Assembly: GCA_964615935.1 (NCBI GenBank)
Contig: CAZTTG010000092.1
Coordinates: 1-25,968, forward strand
Direction of reading: 5' to 3'
Source of the DNA: CAZTTG01 sp964615935
GTDB taxonomy: Bacteria > Planctomycetota > UBA1135 > GCA-002686595
Length of the DNA: 25,968 bases
Part shown: positions 1 through 8,462 of the stretch, in pieces
Layout: each line of letters opens with the position of its first letter
Position numbering within the stretch: position 1 is the first letter of the stretch
Notes under the pieces: model-generated
Database searches by the model: none
Told to the model about the DNA's origin: nothing
Seen by the model: the letters and a program-made list of their open reading frames with translations, nothing else
Translations under genes and position numbers: made by a program

Positions 1-1118
1 CTGAGTCGGGGCGGGTCCGCGCGGGGCTCCGTCTCGACCGCCCCGGCGAGGAGCCCGGCCCGCTCGGCCAGGCGGATGGCGTCGATCGGCCGCCGGAGCT
101 GCCGCCGCATCCCCTCCCGCCTCAGCTCGCCCGCGCGGGCGAGGTGGAGCCACTTGCCCAGGGCGCTCCTCCCGATCCGCTGGGCGTACCTGCCGGCCTG
201 CTCACCCGGAGGTAGCCGGTCGAAGGGCAGCTCGGCGCGCAGCCCGGCGAGCACCCGCTCGCTCTCCGCGACCACGTGGTCGAAGAGGTCGCGCAGGACG
301 CGGCTGCCCCGCTCCTTTGCCGCGCGCACGCGTCGGACGCGCTCGGCGGTCTCGGGATTGGAGCCGCAGCACGCGCCGCAGAGCTCGAGCACGCGCTCCA
401 GGTCCTCCCACGTCAGGGTCTCCTCCGGGCTCCTCGACAGGCGGACGTCCTCGTAGCGCGCCCGGCTGTCGGACCAGTGGTTCGCCAGGCTGGGAACCGA
501 GACGAGCTCGAAGTCCGGCAGGACGAGCCCGCTCAGGGCCCCGCCCCGGCAGCAGTCCGTGTCCAGGCCGAAGACCCGACCGCGATGGACGAAGGGCTCG
601 GTGCCGCCCCCGTAGTTGCAGTGCCCGCTGACGATGGGCCGGCTGCCCTCGTAGAGCTCGTACCATGGACGGGAGTAGGCGCGCTCCAGGTACCGCCCGC
701 CGCTCATGGTGCCCAGGAGCACCGCCTGGCGCTGACGTTCGGGCTCCACCCCGGGCTCGAAGGCGCCGTGGACCAGGATGGCCTCCGGCAGCACCAGAAT
801 GGAGGGGAAGGTGGCCATGAAGGCGACCGCCCGGCGATACGCCTCCTCCCCCATCTCCCAGCGCGTCAGGCGCTGGGCGGACGAGGGCCGCAGGTCCCCC
901 GCGAGGATGCGGACGTGCTTGCGCTCGTGGTTCCCCATGAGCGAGCGGGTGCGGGGCCGGCTCCGGATGAGCTCCAGCACGGCCGCCGAGTCGGGCCCGC
1001 GGCCCACGACGTCCCCCAGGGCGATGACCTCGTCCTCCGCTCCGATCCCGGCCTCCTCGATCAGCGCGAGCAGCTCGGCGTGGCAGCCGTGGACGTCTCC
1101 GACGACCAGTCTCCTCAT
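1..1118 (-). CDS. PPP-type calcineurin-like metallophosphoesterase, 3' end outside window
   Basis: At least 372 codons are open from the ATG at 1118 to the left edge, so the C-terminus is missing. The catalytic signature of PPP-family phosphoesterases is complete: GDVHG at residues 7-11, GDVVGRGPDS at 35-44 and GNHE at 62-65, followed by later His motifs (ILVHG near 110, GHCNYGG near 165) that complete the two-metal site. Members hydrolyse phosphoprotein or dinucleoside polyphosphate (ApaH/PrpA-like) bonds in the cytoplasm; the substrate cannot be told here. No signal peptide is seen. The catalytic domain seems to end near residue 215, and about 155 further Arg/Leu-rich, probably helical residues make this longer than a typical 220-280-residue member. 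The start has a good Shine-Dalgarno (GGAGGG) and the first motif sits at the usual distance. It is transcribed divergently from the ArsR gene. Confidence 0.9.
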   Translation of the reverse strand, partial: MRRLVVGDVHGCHAELLALIEEAGIGAEDEVIALGDVVGRGPDSAAVLELIRSRPRTRSLMGNHERKHVRILAGDLRPSSAQRLTRWEMGEEAYRRAVAFMATFPSILVLPEAILVHGAFEPGVEPERQRQAVLLGTMSGGRYLERAYSRPWYELYEGSRPIVSGHCNYGGGTEPFVHRGRVFGLDTDCCRGGALSGLVLPDFELVSVPSLANHWSDSRARYEDVRLSRSPEETLTWEDLERVLELCGACCGSNPETAERVRRVRAAKERGSRVLRDLFDHVVAESERVLAGLRAELPFDRLPPGEQAGRYAQRIGRSALGKWLHLARAGELRREGMRRQLRRPIDAIRLAERAGLLAGAVETEPRADPPRL

Positions 1119-1194
1119 GGATCCCTCCAGAGCGGCACCCTGCGACGGCGCCCGCCCGGAGCCTTCAGCCGCTGCGCAGCCGATTCGCGCGCAA

Positions 1195-1228
1195 TTGACC
1201 TTGCAACTTCACTAGATTGCTATATACA
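1195..1228 (+). promoter_or_regulatory. Probable promoter of the arsR-reductase pair
   Basis: A short AT-rich island interrupts very GC-rich DNA. Possible -35 elements are TTGACC (1195-1200) or TTGCAA (1201-1206); TATACA (1223-1228) lies 16 bp after the latter. A small imperfect dyad, CAGA-gtt-TCTG, follows at 1227-1237 and could be part of an operator for the downstream regulator. The assignment rests on composition and position only. Confidence 0.45.
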
Positions 1229-1244
1229 GAGTTTCTGAAATGGA

Positions 1245-1607
1245 ATGCCGACCATGACCACCCCGACCCCCGGCAGGGGCCCGTCGCGCGGGAGACCGCC
1301 CCGGCCCCTGGACCTCTGCGAGGCCCTGCAGCCCATCGCCGAGACCCTCAAGGCGATCGCTCACCCCCTGCGGCTGCGCATCATCGAGATCCTCGCCGGC
1401 GGGGAGCGCTGCGTGGGCGAGATCGTCGAGGCCCTGGGCGCCAAGCCCGCCATCACCTCCCAGCAGCTCGGGCTGCTGCGCGACAAGCGGGTCCTGCGGT
1501 CCCGCCGCGAGGGCAACCGGGTCTTCTACCGGATCGAGAAGCGCGACGTGATCGGGGTCATCGACTGCATCCGCAAGGCCAGCGAGGCCGACTCCGGGCG
1601 GGCGTAG
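1245..1607 (+). CDS. ArsR/SmtB-family winged-helix transcriptional regulator
   Basis: This 120-residue protein has the size and order of ArsR-family repressors: a helix with AHPLRLRIIEIL (39-50), a helix-turn-helix with recognition helix around 69-84 (ITSQQLGLLRDK), and a beta-wing at about 86-97 (REGNRVFYRI). It has three cysteines: C25, C56 in GERCVGEI (the place where metal-sensing members carry their ELCVCDL motif) and C108 in the last helix. A C56/C108 pair could sense metal or reactive sulfur, but the second Cys of the classical metal motif is absent. It lies 67 bp upstream of a persulfide/CoA-disulfide reductase in the same direction, so it probably controls that gene and itself. The start could be ATG 1245 or 1254; the latter has GGAA 8 bp upstream. 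Confidence 0.9.
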   Translation: MPTMTTPTPGRGPSRGRPPRPLDLCEALQPIAETLKAIAHPLRLRIIEILAGGERCVGEIVEALGAKPAITSQQLGLLRDKRVLRSRREGNRVFYRIEKRDVIGVIDCIRKASEADSGRA

Positions 1608-1674
1608 GGCCGCGCGGCGAGGTGGCGGCGAGGGTCGCCCCCCTGGAACATCCACACACCGAAGGAACCGGTAC

Positions 1675-3378
1675 ATGAGCGCCATGCGCATCGTCATCAT
1701 CGGCGGCGTCGCCGGGGGGGCCTCGGCGGCCGCCCGCGCCCGCCGCCTCTCGGAGACGGCCGAGATCGTCCTGATCGAGCGCGGACCGCACGTCTCGTTC
1801 GCCAACTGCGGCCTGCCCTATCACCTGGGCGGCGAGATCGCCGAGCGCGACCAGCTCTTCCTGCAGACGCCGGAGTCGATGGCCCGGCGCGCCAGGATCG
1901 ACGTGCGCGTCCTCACCGAGGCGACCCAGGTGGATCCCCTCGCCCGGACCGTGACCCTGCGCTCGCTGGGGGACGGCCGGAGCTCGCGGGAGCGCTACGA
2001 CAAGCTGATCCTGGCGCCCGGAGCGGCGCCCATCCGCCCCCCCCTGCCGGGCATCGATGACCCCCGCATCCACACCCTGCGGAGCGTGGAAGACGTCGAT
2101 CGCCTCAAGGAGCTGGTGGACGGAGGCGCGCGCTCGGCGCTCGTCGTGGGCGCGGGCTTCATCGGGATCGAGGTGGCCGAGAACCTGGTGCGGCGCGGCC
2201 TGCGAACCACCCTGGTCGAGATGCAGGACCAGGTCCTGCCCCCCCTCGATGCCGAGATGGCCGCCCCGCTCCACGAGGCCCTGCGCCGCGGCGGCGTCGA
2301 CCTGCGCCTCTCCCGGCGCGTGGCGGCCTTCGAGCCCGGCGAGCGGGGCCTCACCGCGAGGCTCGAGGACGGGAGCGTCGTCGCCGCCGACCTCGCGCTC
2401 CTGGCCATCGGCGTCCGGCCGGAGACCGCCCTGGCCCTCTCGGCCGGCCTGAGGCTGGGCGAGGGCGGCGGCATCGCGGTGAACGCCCACCAGCAGACCA
2501 GCGATCCCGACATCTACGCCTGCGGGGACGCGGTCGAGGTGCGCGACCTCGTCCTGGACCGGCCCGCGCTGATCCCCCTGGCGGGGCCCGCCAATCGCCA
2601 GGGACGCATCGCCGCCGACCACGTCTTCGGCCGCGACAGCCGCTTCCGCGGCACGCAGGGCACCTGCATCGTGCGGGCCTTCGACCGGGTGGCGGGCATG
2701 ACCGGCGCCAGCGAGAAGGCCCTGCAGCGGGCGGGCCGCAGCGGCGGCTACGACAAGGTCTACATCCATCCCAACCAGCACGCCGGCTACTTCCCCGGCG
2801 CCGCTCCCCTGGCCCTCAAGCTGATCTTCTCCCGGCCCGAGGGGCGCGTGCTGGGCGCGCAGGTCACCGGCGGCGAGGGCGTGGACAAGCGCATCGACGT
2901 CCTGGCCATGGCCATCCAGGCGGGCATGACGGTCTTCGACCTGGAGGAGGCGGAGCTGGCCTACGCGCCGCAGTTCGGCAGCGCCAAGGACGCGGTCAAC
3001 TTCGCCGGCTTCGCGGCCGCCAACGTCCTGCGGGGCGACCACCGGCAGGTGCACGCGGCCGAGATCGGCCCGGCCTCCACCGGCAACGGGAGCCCCTTCC
3101 TCCTCGACGTCCGCGACCCGGACGAGACCGCGGCGGGCACCCTGCCCGGGGCGGTGGTCATTCCCCTGTGCGAGCTGCGCGACCGCCTGGACGAGCTCCC
3201 GCGGGATCGGGCCATCGCGGTCTACTGCAAGGTCGGCCTGCGCGGCTACCTGGCCCAGCGCATCCTGAGCCAGAACGGCTTCGAGGCGGCCAACCTCTCC
3301 GGGGGCACGGTCACCTGGCGGGCGCACCACGGGCTTCCGGAGCCGGCTCCGGTGCCCGCCGTGGGGGTGACGTCCTAG
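1675..3378 (+). CDS. CoA-disulfide / persulfide reductase fused to a rhodanese domain
   Basis: This 567-residue flavoprotein belongs to the single-cysteine CoA-disulfide reductase branch of the pyridine-nucleotide disulfide oxidoreductases. Visible parts are an FAD-binding GGVAGG (10-15), the active-site Cys45 in SFANCGLPY, the NAD(P)H-binding VVGAGFIGIE (157-166), CGDA (283-286) contacting FAD, and the CoADR-type YAPQFGSAKDAVNF (430-443). A C-terminal rhodanese domain (about 470-560) carries the loop CKVGLR with catalytic Cys518. Known CoADR-rhodanese fusions reduce CoA-disulfide, CoA-persulfide or polysulfide with NAD(P)H in the cytoplasm, releasing sulfide. The ATG at 1675 has GAAGGAA upstream. 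Pairing with an ArsR regulator suggests induction by reactive sulfur, oxidants or metals. Confidence 0.92.
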   Translation: MSAMRIVIIGGVAGGASAAARARRLSETAEIVLIERGPHVSFANCGLPYHLGGEIAERDQLFLQTPESMARRARIDVRVLTEATQVDPLARTVTLRSLGDGRSSRERYDKLILAPGAAPIRPPLPGIDDPRIHTLRSVEDVDRLKELVDGGARSALVVGAGFIGIEVAENLVRRGLRTTLVEMQDQVLPPLDAEMAAPLHEALRRGGVDLRLSRRVAAFEPGERGLTARLEDGSVVAADLALLAIGVRPETALALSAGLRLGEGGGIAVNAHQQTSDPDIYACGDAVEVRDLVLDRPALIPLAGPANRQGRIAADHVFGRDSRFRGTQGTCIVRAFDRVAGMTGASEKALQRAGRSGGYDKVYIHPNQHAGYFPGAAPLALKLIFSRPEGRVLGAQVTGGEGVDKRIDVLAMAIQAGMTVFDLEEAELAYAPQFGSAKDAVNFAGFAAANVLRGDHRQVHAAEIGPASTGNGSPFLLDVRDPDETAAGTLPGAVVIPLCELRDRLDELPRDRAIAVYCKVGLRGYLAQRILSQNGFEAANLSGGTVTWRAHHGLPEPAPVPAVGVTS

Positions 3379-3417
3379 CCGGCGGGATCCGCAGTCCCTC
3401 CCGCTTCTCCCCGGCGG

Positions 3418-3423
3418 TACCAT
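3418..3423 (+). promoter_or_regulatory. Candidate -10 element TACCAT
   Basis: TACCAT lies 30 bp upstream of the ATG of the large anchored protein, in the 75-bp gap after the reductase gene. It is a variant of the TAGGAT-like element that recurs in front of genes in this window. No convincing -35 is seen. A good Shine-Dalgarno (GGGAGG, 3442-3447) follows. Confidence 0.35.
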
Positions 3424-3453
3424 GCCTCTCGGATAGGGAAAGGGAGGACCGTC

Positions 3454-6096
3454 ATGAGCAGGATCCTCATCGGGATCGGCCTGGCCGCCGGCCTCGCGGT
3501 CGGGCTGTGGTTGCTGCTGGATCGCGGAGCGGGGTCGTCCGGGGAGGGAGATATCGGCGCCGCCGCCCCCGGGGCGACCGCACCCGAGGAGCAGGCCGAG
3601 CCGCCCGGCCCCGAGGAGCTCGCCCGGCCCGGGACGCCAGAGGAGCCCCCTGAGCGGTCCGTCGCCTCGCCCGTGCTGCATGAGGGCGAGCCGAAGCCCG
3701 AGGCGACTCCCCAGCCGGCCGACGGCATCCTCGTCCGCATCATCGAGGCGGAATCGGGGGAATGCGTGCCCGGCGCCGAGGTGCGTCATCTCGATCCGGA
3801 CTCGATCGACGAGGTGGAGATGGAGAAGGCCTTTGCGGAGGGAATGCAGCTGGCCGAATGGCTGGAGCGCTTCGGCGCGCTCTACCTCGCAGACACCGGG
3901 GGGGAGCTGCGCTTGCCCCGCCTCGAGGAGGGGGGCTCGGTCTCGGCTCGCCATGGGGAACTCTTCGCCCTCCGCCCCCTGCAGCCGGACGAATGCGAGC
4001 CGCTCATCATCGAGCTGCGGCCGCAGGTCCACGTCCGGGTCCAGGTCGTGGACTCGGGGGGAGCCCCGAGAGCGGGGATTCCGGTGGCCCTACGCGTACG
4101 CGACGAGTACTGGACCCACGACTCGGTGGTGGCCGAGACCGCTGGTCCCGATGGAATCGCGGTGATCCGCAACGTCGACCTGATCCTCAAGGACCTGGCC
4201 GATACTCCAGTAGATACCTTCCTCGGCATCGCCGCCCTGCTTCCCGAACCAGTCGAGGTCGCGATCGATAGGGACGACATCCCCGCGGAGGTCGTGGTGC
4301 TCCGGCTCCCCCCCACTGGCGAGGTGGAAGTGCGCGTCTTGGATACGGCCGGAGATCCCATGGCCGACGGAGACGCCTGGGTGATCCTGGCGCCCGCGCA
4401 GGCGCTGGAGTACGCTTCGATAGACGAGATTCGGTTCCTCAGGGGACGTCCGCAGGCTATCCAGCGTGGAGCGGCGCTCTTCCCATTCGTCGGCCTGGGC
4501 ATGCGCCTCCAGGCCTCGGGGTGGCGCGAATCCGGGGATACCCCCACTGAGGTCGTGGGTCCGGGCCCGAACGCCCCTGACGAGCGCGTCGAGCTGACCC
4601 TGTGTTTCGACGCAAACGACCCGATCCTCCTTGGCCGCCTCCTCTACCACAACGGCGAGCCGTGCGCTGGGCAGGGCATTTCGTACACCCTGCATCACTA
4701 TGCCGAGGGCGGCGCCCGATCATCAGGCGGCCGGTTTCGCACGGACGAAGCCGGCCGCTTCGAGGTCGTTCTGGTGGAGGACACCGATCCGGATTGGGAC
4801 GTCCGTGAGATCGAATTCCGGCACGAGAAAGAGGCAACGCGCCAGCGCACAGCGGTGATCGCAAGTATCAGCCACTGCCTCGGTCCGGAACCCCACGAGC
4901 TCGGCGATCTCGTTCTTACCCCGCTCCCGCTCCTGGCCTCCGGCGTGGTGGTCGACGGCGACGGTCAGTCCCTGGAGGACGCGGAGGTGCTCGTCGAGGT
5001 CCCTCTGTTCGCGGAACTGCAGGCCAGCAGGGTGGCCGCTGGCCTGTCCGTGCCGGACCAGGTCCCGGATGTTGGGGAGTCCACCCGGTGGATCGATCGC
5101 TGGGAGTGGCGTACTCGCAGCACCGCGAGCGGCGCCTTCGAGATCCGAGGCCACACCGAGGCCACGATGCTGCGGTTGAGGGCCAGCAAGGCGCGTCACT
5201 ACGGCGGTTCGCCGGTCGAGGTGGGTCGCGGCGCCGTGAGCGTCCGTCTGGTCCTCTCGGGCGGTGGGAGGGTTGTCGGGTCGTTGCTCCTGGACGAGAA
5301 CCTCCCGAAGAATGCGGTCCGAGCATCGATCGAGGGTCCGGAGTCCACCTCCCCGGCCATCGCCATCCTCGGCGAGGACGGCGGGTTCGCCTGGAGCTCC
5401 CGTCCTCCAGGCTTCTACGCGGTCGGGATCGTGCCCGTGGCCGACTCTGAACCCATCCTCCGTGTCGAGGGGGTGCGGGTCGAGGCCGGGGAGACGACCG
5501 AGGATCCACGCATGCAGCAGATCGACTTACGGGGCCGGATCACCTTTGCGAGGCTCGAGGCCGTGGACGAGCAGGGCGGGGGGATCGGAAACGCGACATT
5601 CGTCGTGGGTGGAACCGAGGCCCACCGCACGAAGTCCTTCCGGCCCTGGCGCGGGATGGTCGAACTCGCCACGGCCCGTCCTTCTCTCGACGTCGAAGTG
5701 TTCGCGCCCGGCTTTCGTCCCCAGGAACTCGTGGGGATTCGCGGCGATCGGAAGGTGGTGCTTGAGAAGGGCATCCCCGTCCGACTGGTGCTGGCAGACC
5801 TCCCCACGCTGCCCCCTGGTTGCCACCTCAGGGCCTTCCTGGACCCCGAAGAGGGCGGCATGCTCCAGAGGACCGACACGTGCCGATTCGACGAGACCGG
5901 AGAGGCTCGCCCGTGCGTCTCCGAACCCGGCGTCTACAGAGTGGTCCTCATGGCCCACCGAGTGGAGCGCAACTCCGGCACCAGTGTGACCCTCTACCGT
6001 CCGGAACCGGAGATCGAAGTCGTCGAGGGGGGAGAGCAGACCTTCCAACTGGAGATCAGACCCAAGTGGATCGAGATGGCGCTGGGGCGCCTGTAA
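3454..6096 (+). CDS. Large membrane-anchored multi-beta-sandwich (carboxypeptidase-regulatory-like) protein
   Basis: This 880-residue protein begins with an uncleaved signal-anchor (about 4-21), then a Pro/Glu/Ala-rich linker to about residue 88, so the bulk should lie outside the cytoplasmic membrane. The rest looks like six or more tandem beta-sandwich units of the carboxypeptidase-regulatory/Ig-like kind, recognised by repeated patterns such as VRVQVVDSGGAPRAGIPVAL, VEVRVLDTAGDPMADGDAWV and LLASGVVVDGDGQSLEDAEV, each followed by a G-x-F or G-x-A turn and a strand. No catalytic motif is seen. It resembles the anchored proteins at 14027, 18844 and 20873 in architecture. GGGAGG precedes the ATG by 6 bp. 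Codon use is less GC-biased than its neighbours (37 of 60 bases G/C in 4801-4860, against 50 of 60 in 2281-2340). It converges on the FG-GAP gene with only 17 bp between. Confidence 0.75.
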   Translation: MSRILIGIGLAAGLAVGLWLLLDRGAGSSGEGDIGAAAPGATAPEEQAEPPGPEELARPGTPEEPPERSVASPVLHEGEPKPEATPQPADGILVRIIEAESGECVPGAEVRHLDPDSIDEVEMEKAFAEGMQLAEWLERFGALYLADTGGELRLPRLEEGGSVSARHGELFALRPLQPDECEPLIIELRPQVHVRVQVVDSGGAPRAGIPVALRVRDEYWTHDSVVAETAGPDGIAVIRNVDLILKDLADTPVDTFLGIAALLPEPVEVAIDRDDIPAEVVVLRLPPTGEVEVRVLDTAGDPMADGDAWVILAPAQALEYASIDEIRFLRGRPQAIQRGAALFPFVGLGMRLQASGWRESGDTPTEVVGPGPNAPDERVELTLCFDANDPILLGRLLYHNGEPCAGQGISYTLHHYAEGGARSSGGRFRTDEAGRFEVVLVEDTDPDWDVREIEFRHEKEATRQRTAVIASISHCLGPEPHELGDLVLTPLPLLASGVVVDGDGQSLEDAEVLVEVPLFAELQASRVAAGLSVPDQVPDVGESTRWIDRWEWRTRSTASGAFEIRGHTEATMLRLRASKARHYGGSPVEVGRGAVSVRLVLSGGGRVVGSLLLDENLPKNAVRASIEGPESTSPAIAILGEDGGFAWSSRPPGFYAVGIVPVADSEPILRVEGVRVEAGETTEDPRMQQIDLRGRITFARLEAVDEQGGGIGNATFVVGGTEAHRTKSFRPWRGMVELATARPSLDVEVFAPGFRPQELVGIRGDRKVVLEKGIPVRLVLADLPTLPPGCHLRAFLDPEEGGMLQRTDTCRFDETGEARPCVSEPGVYRVVLMAHRVERNSGTSVTLYRPEPEIEVVEGGEQTFQLEIRPKWIEMALGRL

Positions 6097-6113
6097 CCCG
6101 CCGGCGCAGCCCC

Positions 6114-8387
6114 TCACCGCGCCGGGTTCAGGATCGCGCTGACGCTGTCGCTCCAGTGGTTGGCGACCAGGAGGTCCAGGCGGCCGTCGCCGTCGAGATC
6201 GCACAGCAGCGGCTCGATCGGACCGTTGCCGCAGCCCAGGTGCGGCTGGGAGTGGAAGGACGGCTCCTGCCCCCACCGGTTGAGCCACAGGTTCACCAGG
6301 TGGCTGGACTGGGCCGCCACCAGGAGGTCCGCTCGGCCGTCGCCGTCCACGTCGCCGCTGGTGACGTGGAAGGGCATCTGGCTGGTCACCAGCCGCTCGA
6401 GGGGCTCCCACCCGTCCTCGCGGCGCAGGAAGATCCGCACGCGTCCCAGGCTGGTGGCGCGCAGGGCGCGGGTGAGGACCGCCAGGTCCTCGCGACCGTC
6501 GCCGTCGAGGTCGGCGGCGGTCGCGTCGCAGGCCGAGAGCTCGGTCGCCAGGAAGCCGCGGGGCGCGAGCCGCTCCCCGCCCGCGGGATCGGGCTCGATG
6601 GCATAGAGCCGCGCGCCGCGGAGCTCGGGCGGGCTGGCGATGGTCACCGCCAGCAGGGCCTCCTCCCCCGAGCCGCCGGTCAGGAAAGCGACGCCCTCGG
6701 GCGAGCCCTCGACGGCGACCGAGGCCGTCGGCGCCAGGCGGCCGGGGATCGCGCCCTCACCCCCACCGCGCAGGAGGGTCAGGCGGCCGGACACCGGATC
6801 GCTCACCGCGGCCTCGACCGCCCCGTCCCCGTCCAGATCCTCCAGCAGGAGATCGCCCAGCCCCTTGCCGACCGGGACCGGCGCCGCCTGCGGGCGCTCG
6901 GAGAGCTGACCGCTGCCGTCCCCGAACAGGAAGACCAGCCCGGCCCGCGGGCCCGGCCGGCACAGGAAGGCCGCGTCGAGGTGACCGTCGCCGTCCAGGT
7001 CGGCGCAGCGCACGGCGTCGGCGTCGCCGCCGGTCGCGACGCGCTGGCGGACCTCCAGGGCCTGGCCCTCGCCGGCCATGACCGTCAGGTGGCCGTCCAC
7101 CGCCGAGAGGCTCAGGACCTCCGGCCGTCCGTCCTCGTCGAGATCCCCGACGGCCAGCCCGCGGGGCGCTCGCCCGCAGCGGACCTCCCCGCCCAGGCGG
7201 AAGCGGCCCGAGCCCGCCCCGAAGACCAGACTGAGGTGGCCGGTGTCGGTGTTGGTGGCCGCCAGGTCGAGGATCCCGTCCCCGTCGAGGTCGGCGACCG
7301 CCGCGTCCCAGGGCATCTGCCCCATGGGCACCCGCAGGCGCGTGGCCGGCCCGCCCGGCCCGAAGTCGTCCAGCACCTGGACGTCGAGGTCGGCGTAGTG
7401 CAGCAGGACGAGCTCCTCGTCGCCGTCGGCGTCGACGTCGGCCACCTCGACGTCCAGGGGGATCGCGCCCACGCCCAGGCGGCGCGGGCGGGCGCCGGCC
7501 TCGCCCAGGTCGCCGTCGTCCCCCCAGCCGAAGACCCACAGCCACCGATCTCCCCCGGCCACCACCAGCTCGAGGTCCCCGTCCAGGTCGAGGTCGATCT
7601 CCTCGATGTCGCGGGGGATGCCGTCGAGCTCGATCGTCCGGGCGCCCTCCCCGTCGCCGACGGGCCAGGGCTGCCAGGCGAGCGAGCGCGAGTCCTGGAG
7701 ACCCGCGGCCAGGCCCGAGCCGTCGCGCAGGACGCGCAGGCAGGTGGGCCGGCTGCCCGGGAGCGAGGCCTCGACGAGCTCGGCCCCGGGCGCGCCATCC
7801 GGCGCGATGGCGATCCATCGCCCGTCCTCCAGGGCGACCACGACCTCGACGACCCCGTCCGCGCCCAGGTCGCCGGCGGTCAGGGCGCTGGGCCGGCCGG
7901 AGAGCTCGATGCGCCGATGGGCCCCGGCCTCGGCCAGCCGGCGCAGATCGACGAGCTCGAGGTTGTTCTCGGCCATGGAGGCCACGGCCACGAGGGCGGG
8001 GCCGTCGGGCGCGGGCTCGCCCACCCAGACCGGACCCAGGGGGTAGCCCCCCACCTCCACCGTCGTGGGAGGCGTGCCGCGGTTCGCGCTGCGGGGCAGC
8101 CGGCGCCAGATGAGCAGGGCGCCCGGCGAGCGCACGGCGCAGATCAGCTCGGCCGCGCCGTCCCCGGTCACGTCGCCGGCGAGCAGCCCGAGCGTCTCGC
8201 CGGCCCCGGGATCGAGCTCGATCCGGGTGTCGAAGCGGGGGGGAGGACCGAAGGGCGCGGTCGGCGCCGCCTCCCCCGCGCCGTCCGCGATCCCCTCCGG
8301 CTCGGGATCCTCGGGGGAGCAGCCTCCGCTCCAGGTGGCGAGGAGGAGCCAGGCGCCAAGCCGAACGTATCTCGCAACCCCGAGCAT
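6114..8387 (-). CDS. FG-GAP/VCBS-repeat lipoprotein
   Basis: This 757-residue protein starts with a short charged region, a hydrophobic stretch and a cysteine at residue 23 (WSGGC), an acceptable though imperfect lipobox, then an acidic Pro-rich linker. The remainder carries about eleven FG-GAP/VCBS repeats, each with a calcium-type loop such as DVTGDGAAEL, DLDLDGDLEL, DVDADGDEEL, DLDGDGILDL or DLDGDGREDL followed by a hydrophobic strand. Such repeats fold as beta-propeller blades binding Ca2+, as in integrin alpha chains, and occur in bacterial surface and adhesion proteins. No enzyme domain is seen, so a binding or scaffold role is likely. An in-frame extension far upstream exists but overlaps the opposite-strand gene; the lipoprotein signal fixes the start. 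There is no Shine-Dalgarno. Confidence 0.9.
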   Translation of the reverse strand: MLGVARYVRLGAWLLLATWSGGCSPEDPEPEGIADGAGEAAPTAPFGPPPRFDTRIELDPGAGETLGLLAGDVTGDGAAELICAVRSPGALLIWRRLPRSANRGTPPTTVEVGGYPLGPVWVGEPAPDGPALVAVASMAENNLELVDLRRLAEAGAHRRIELSGRPSALTAGDLGADGVVEVVVALEDGRWIAIAPDGAPGAELVEASLPGSRPTCLRVLRDGSGLAAGLQDSRSLAWQPWPVGDGEGARTIELDGIPRDIEEIDLDLDGDLELVVAGGDRWLWVFGWGDDGDLGEAGARPRRLGVGAIPLDVEVADVDADGDEELVLLHYADLDVQVLDDFGPGGPATRLRVPMGQMPWDAAVADLDGDGILDLAATNTDTGHLSLVFGAGSGRFRLGGEVRCGRAPRGLAVGDLDEDGRPEVLSLSAVDGHLTVMAGEGQALEVRQRVATGGDADAVRCADLDGDGHLDAAFLCRPGPRAGLVFLFGDGSGQLSERPQAAPVPVGKGLGDLLLEDLDGDGAVEAAVSDPVSGRLTLLRGGGEGAIPGRLAPTASVAVEGSPEGVAFLTGGSGEEALLAVTIASPPELRGARLYAIEPDPAGGERLAPRGFLATELSACDATAADLDGDGREDLAVLTRALRATSLGRVRIFLRREDGWEPLERLVTSQMPFHVTSGDVDGDGRADLLVAAQSSHLVNLWLNRWGQEPSFHSQPHLGCGNGPIEPLLCDLDGDGRLDLLVANHWSDSVSAILNPAR

Positions 8388-8403
8388 CCGGCGTTTGTAA
8401 CAT
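8388..8403 (-). promoter_or_regulatory. Candidate -10 for a leaderless transcript of the FG-GAP gene
   Basis: Read on the minus strand, TTACAA is followed by seven bases and then the ATG at 8387. This would place transcription start at or next to the start codon. The lack of a Shine-Dalgarno is consistent. TAACAT at 8398-8403 on the plus strand might serve the divergent gene, so both promoters could overlap in this 75-bp gap. Confidence 0.3.
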
Positions 8404-8462
8404 GATGGCCGCCGGCGACCACCCGCCGCCGAGGAGAAGGCCGCCGGGAGCGGCGCATCCCC

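Noticed and set aside
1558..4032. Long open frame on the minus strand opposite the reductase gene
   Set aside because: Low-complexity Gly/Ala/Arg/Asp-rich translation with no recognisable domain; it is the antisense shadow of well-supported genes in very GC-rich DNA.
6114..8300. Apparent DNA repeats (GTCGCCGTCGAG-like units)
   Set aside because: Irregular spacing and in-frame; they come from the FG-GAP protein repeats, not from a CRISPR or mobile element.
5820..8405. Plus-strand open frame opposite the FG-GAP gene
   Set aside because: The translation is an out-of-frame reflection of the repeated D-x-D-x-D-G codons; the minus strand has a lipoprotein signal and clear repeats.
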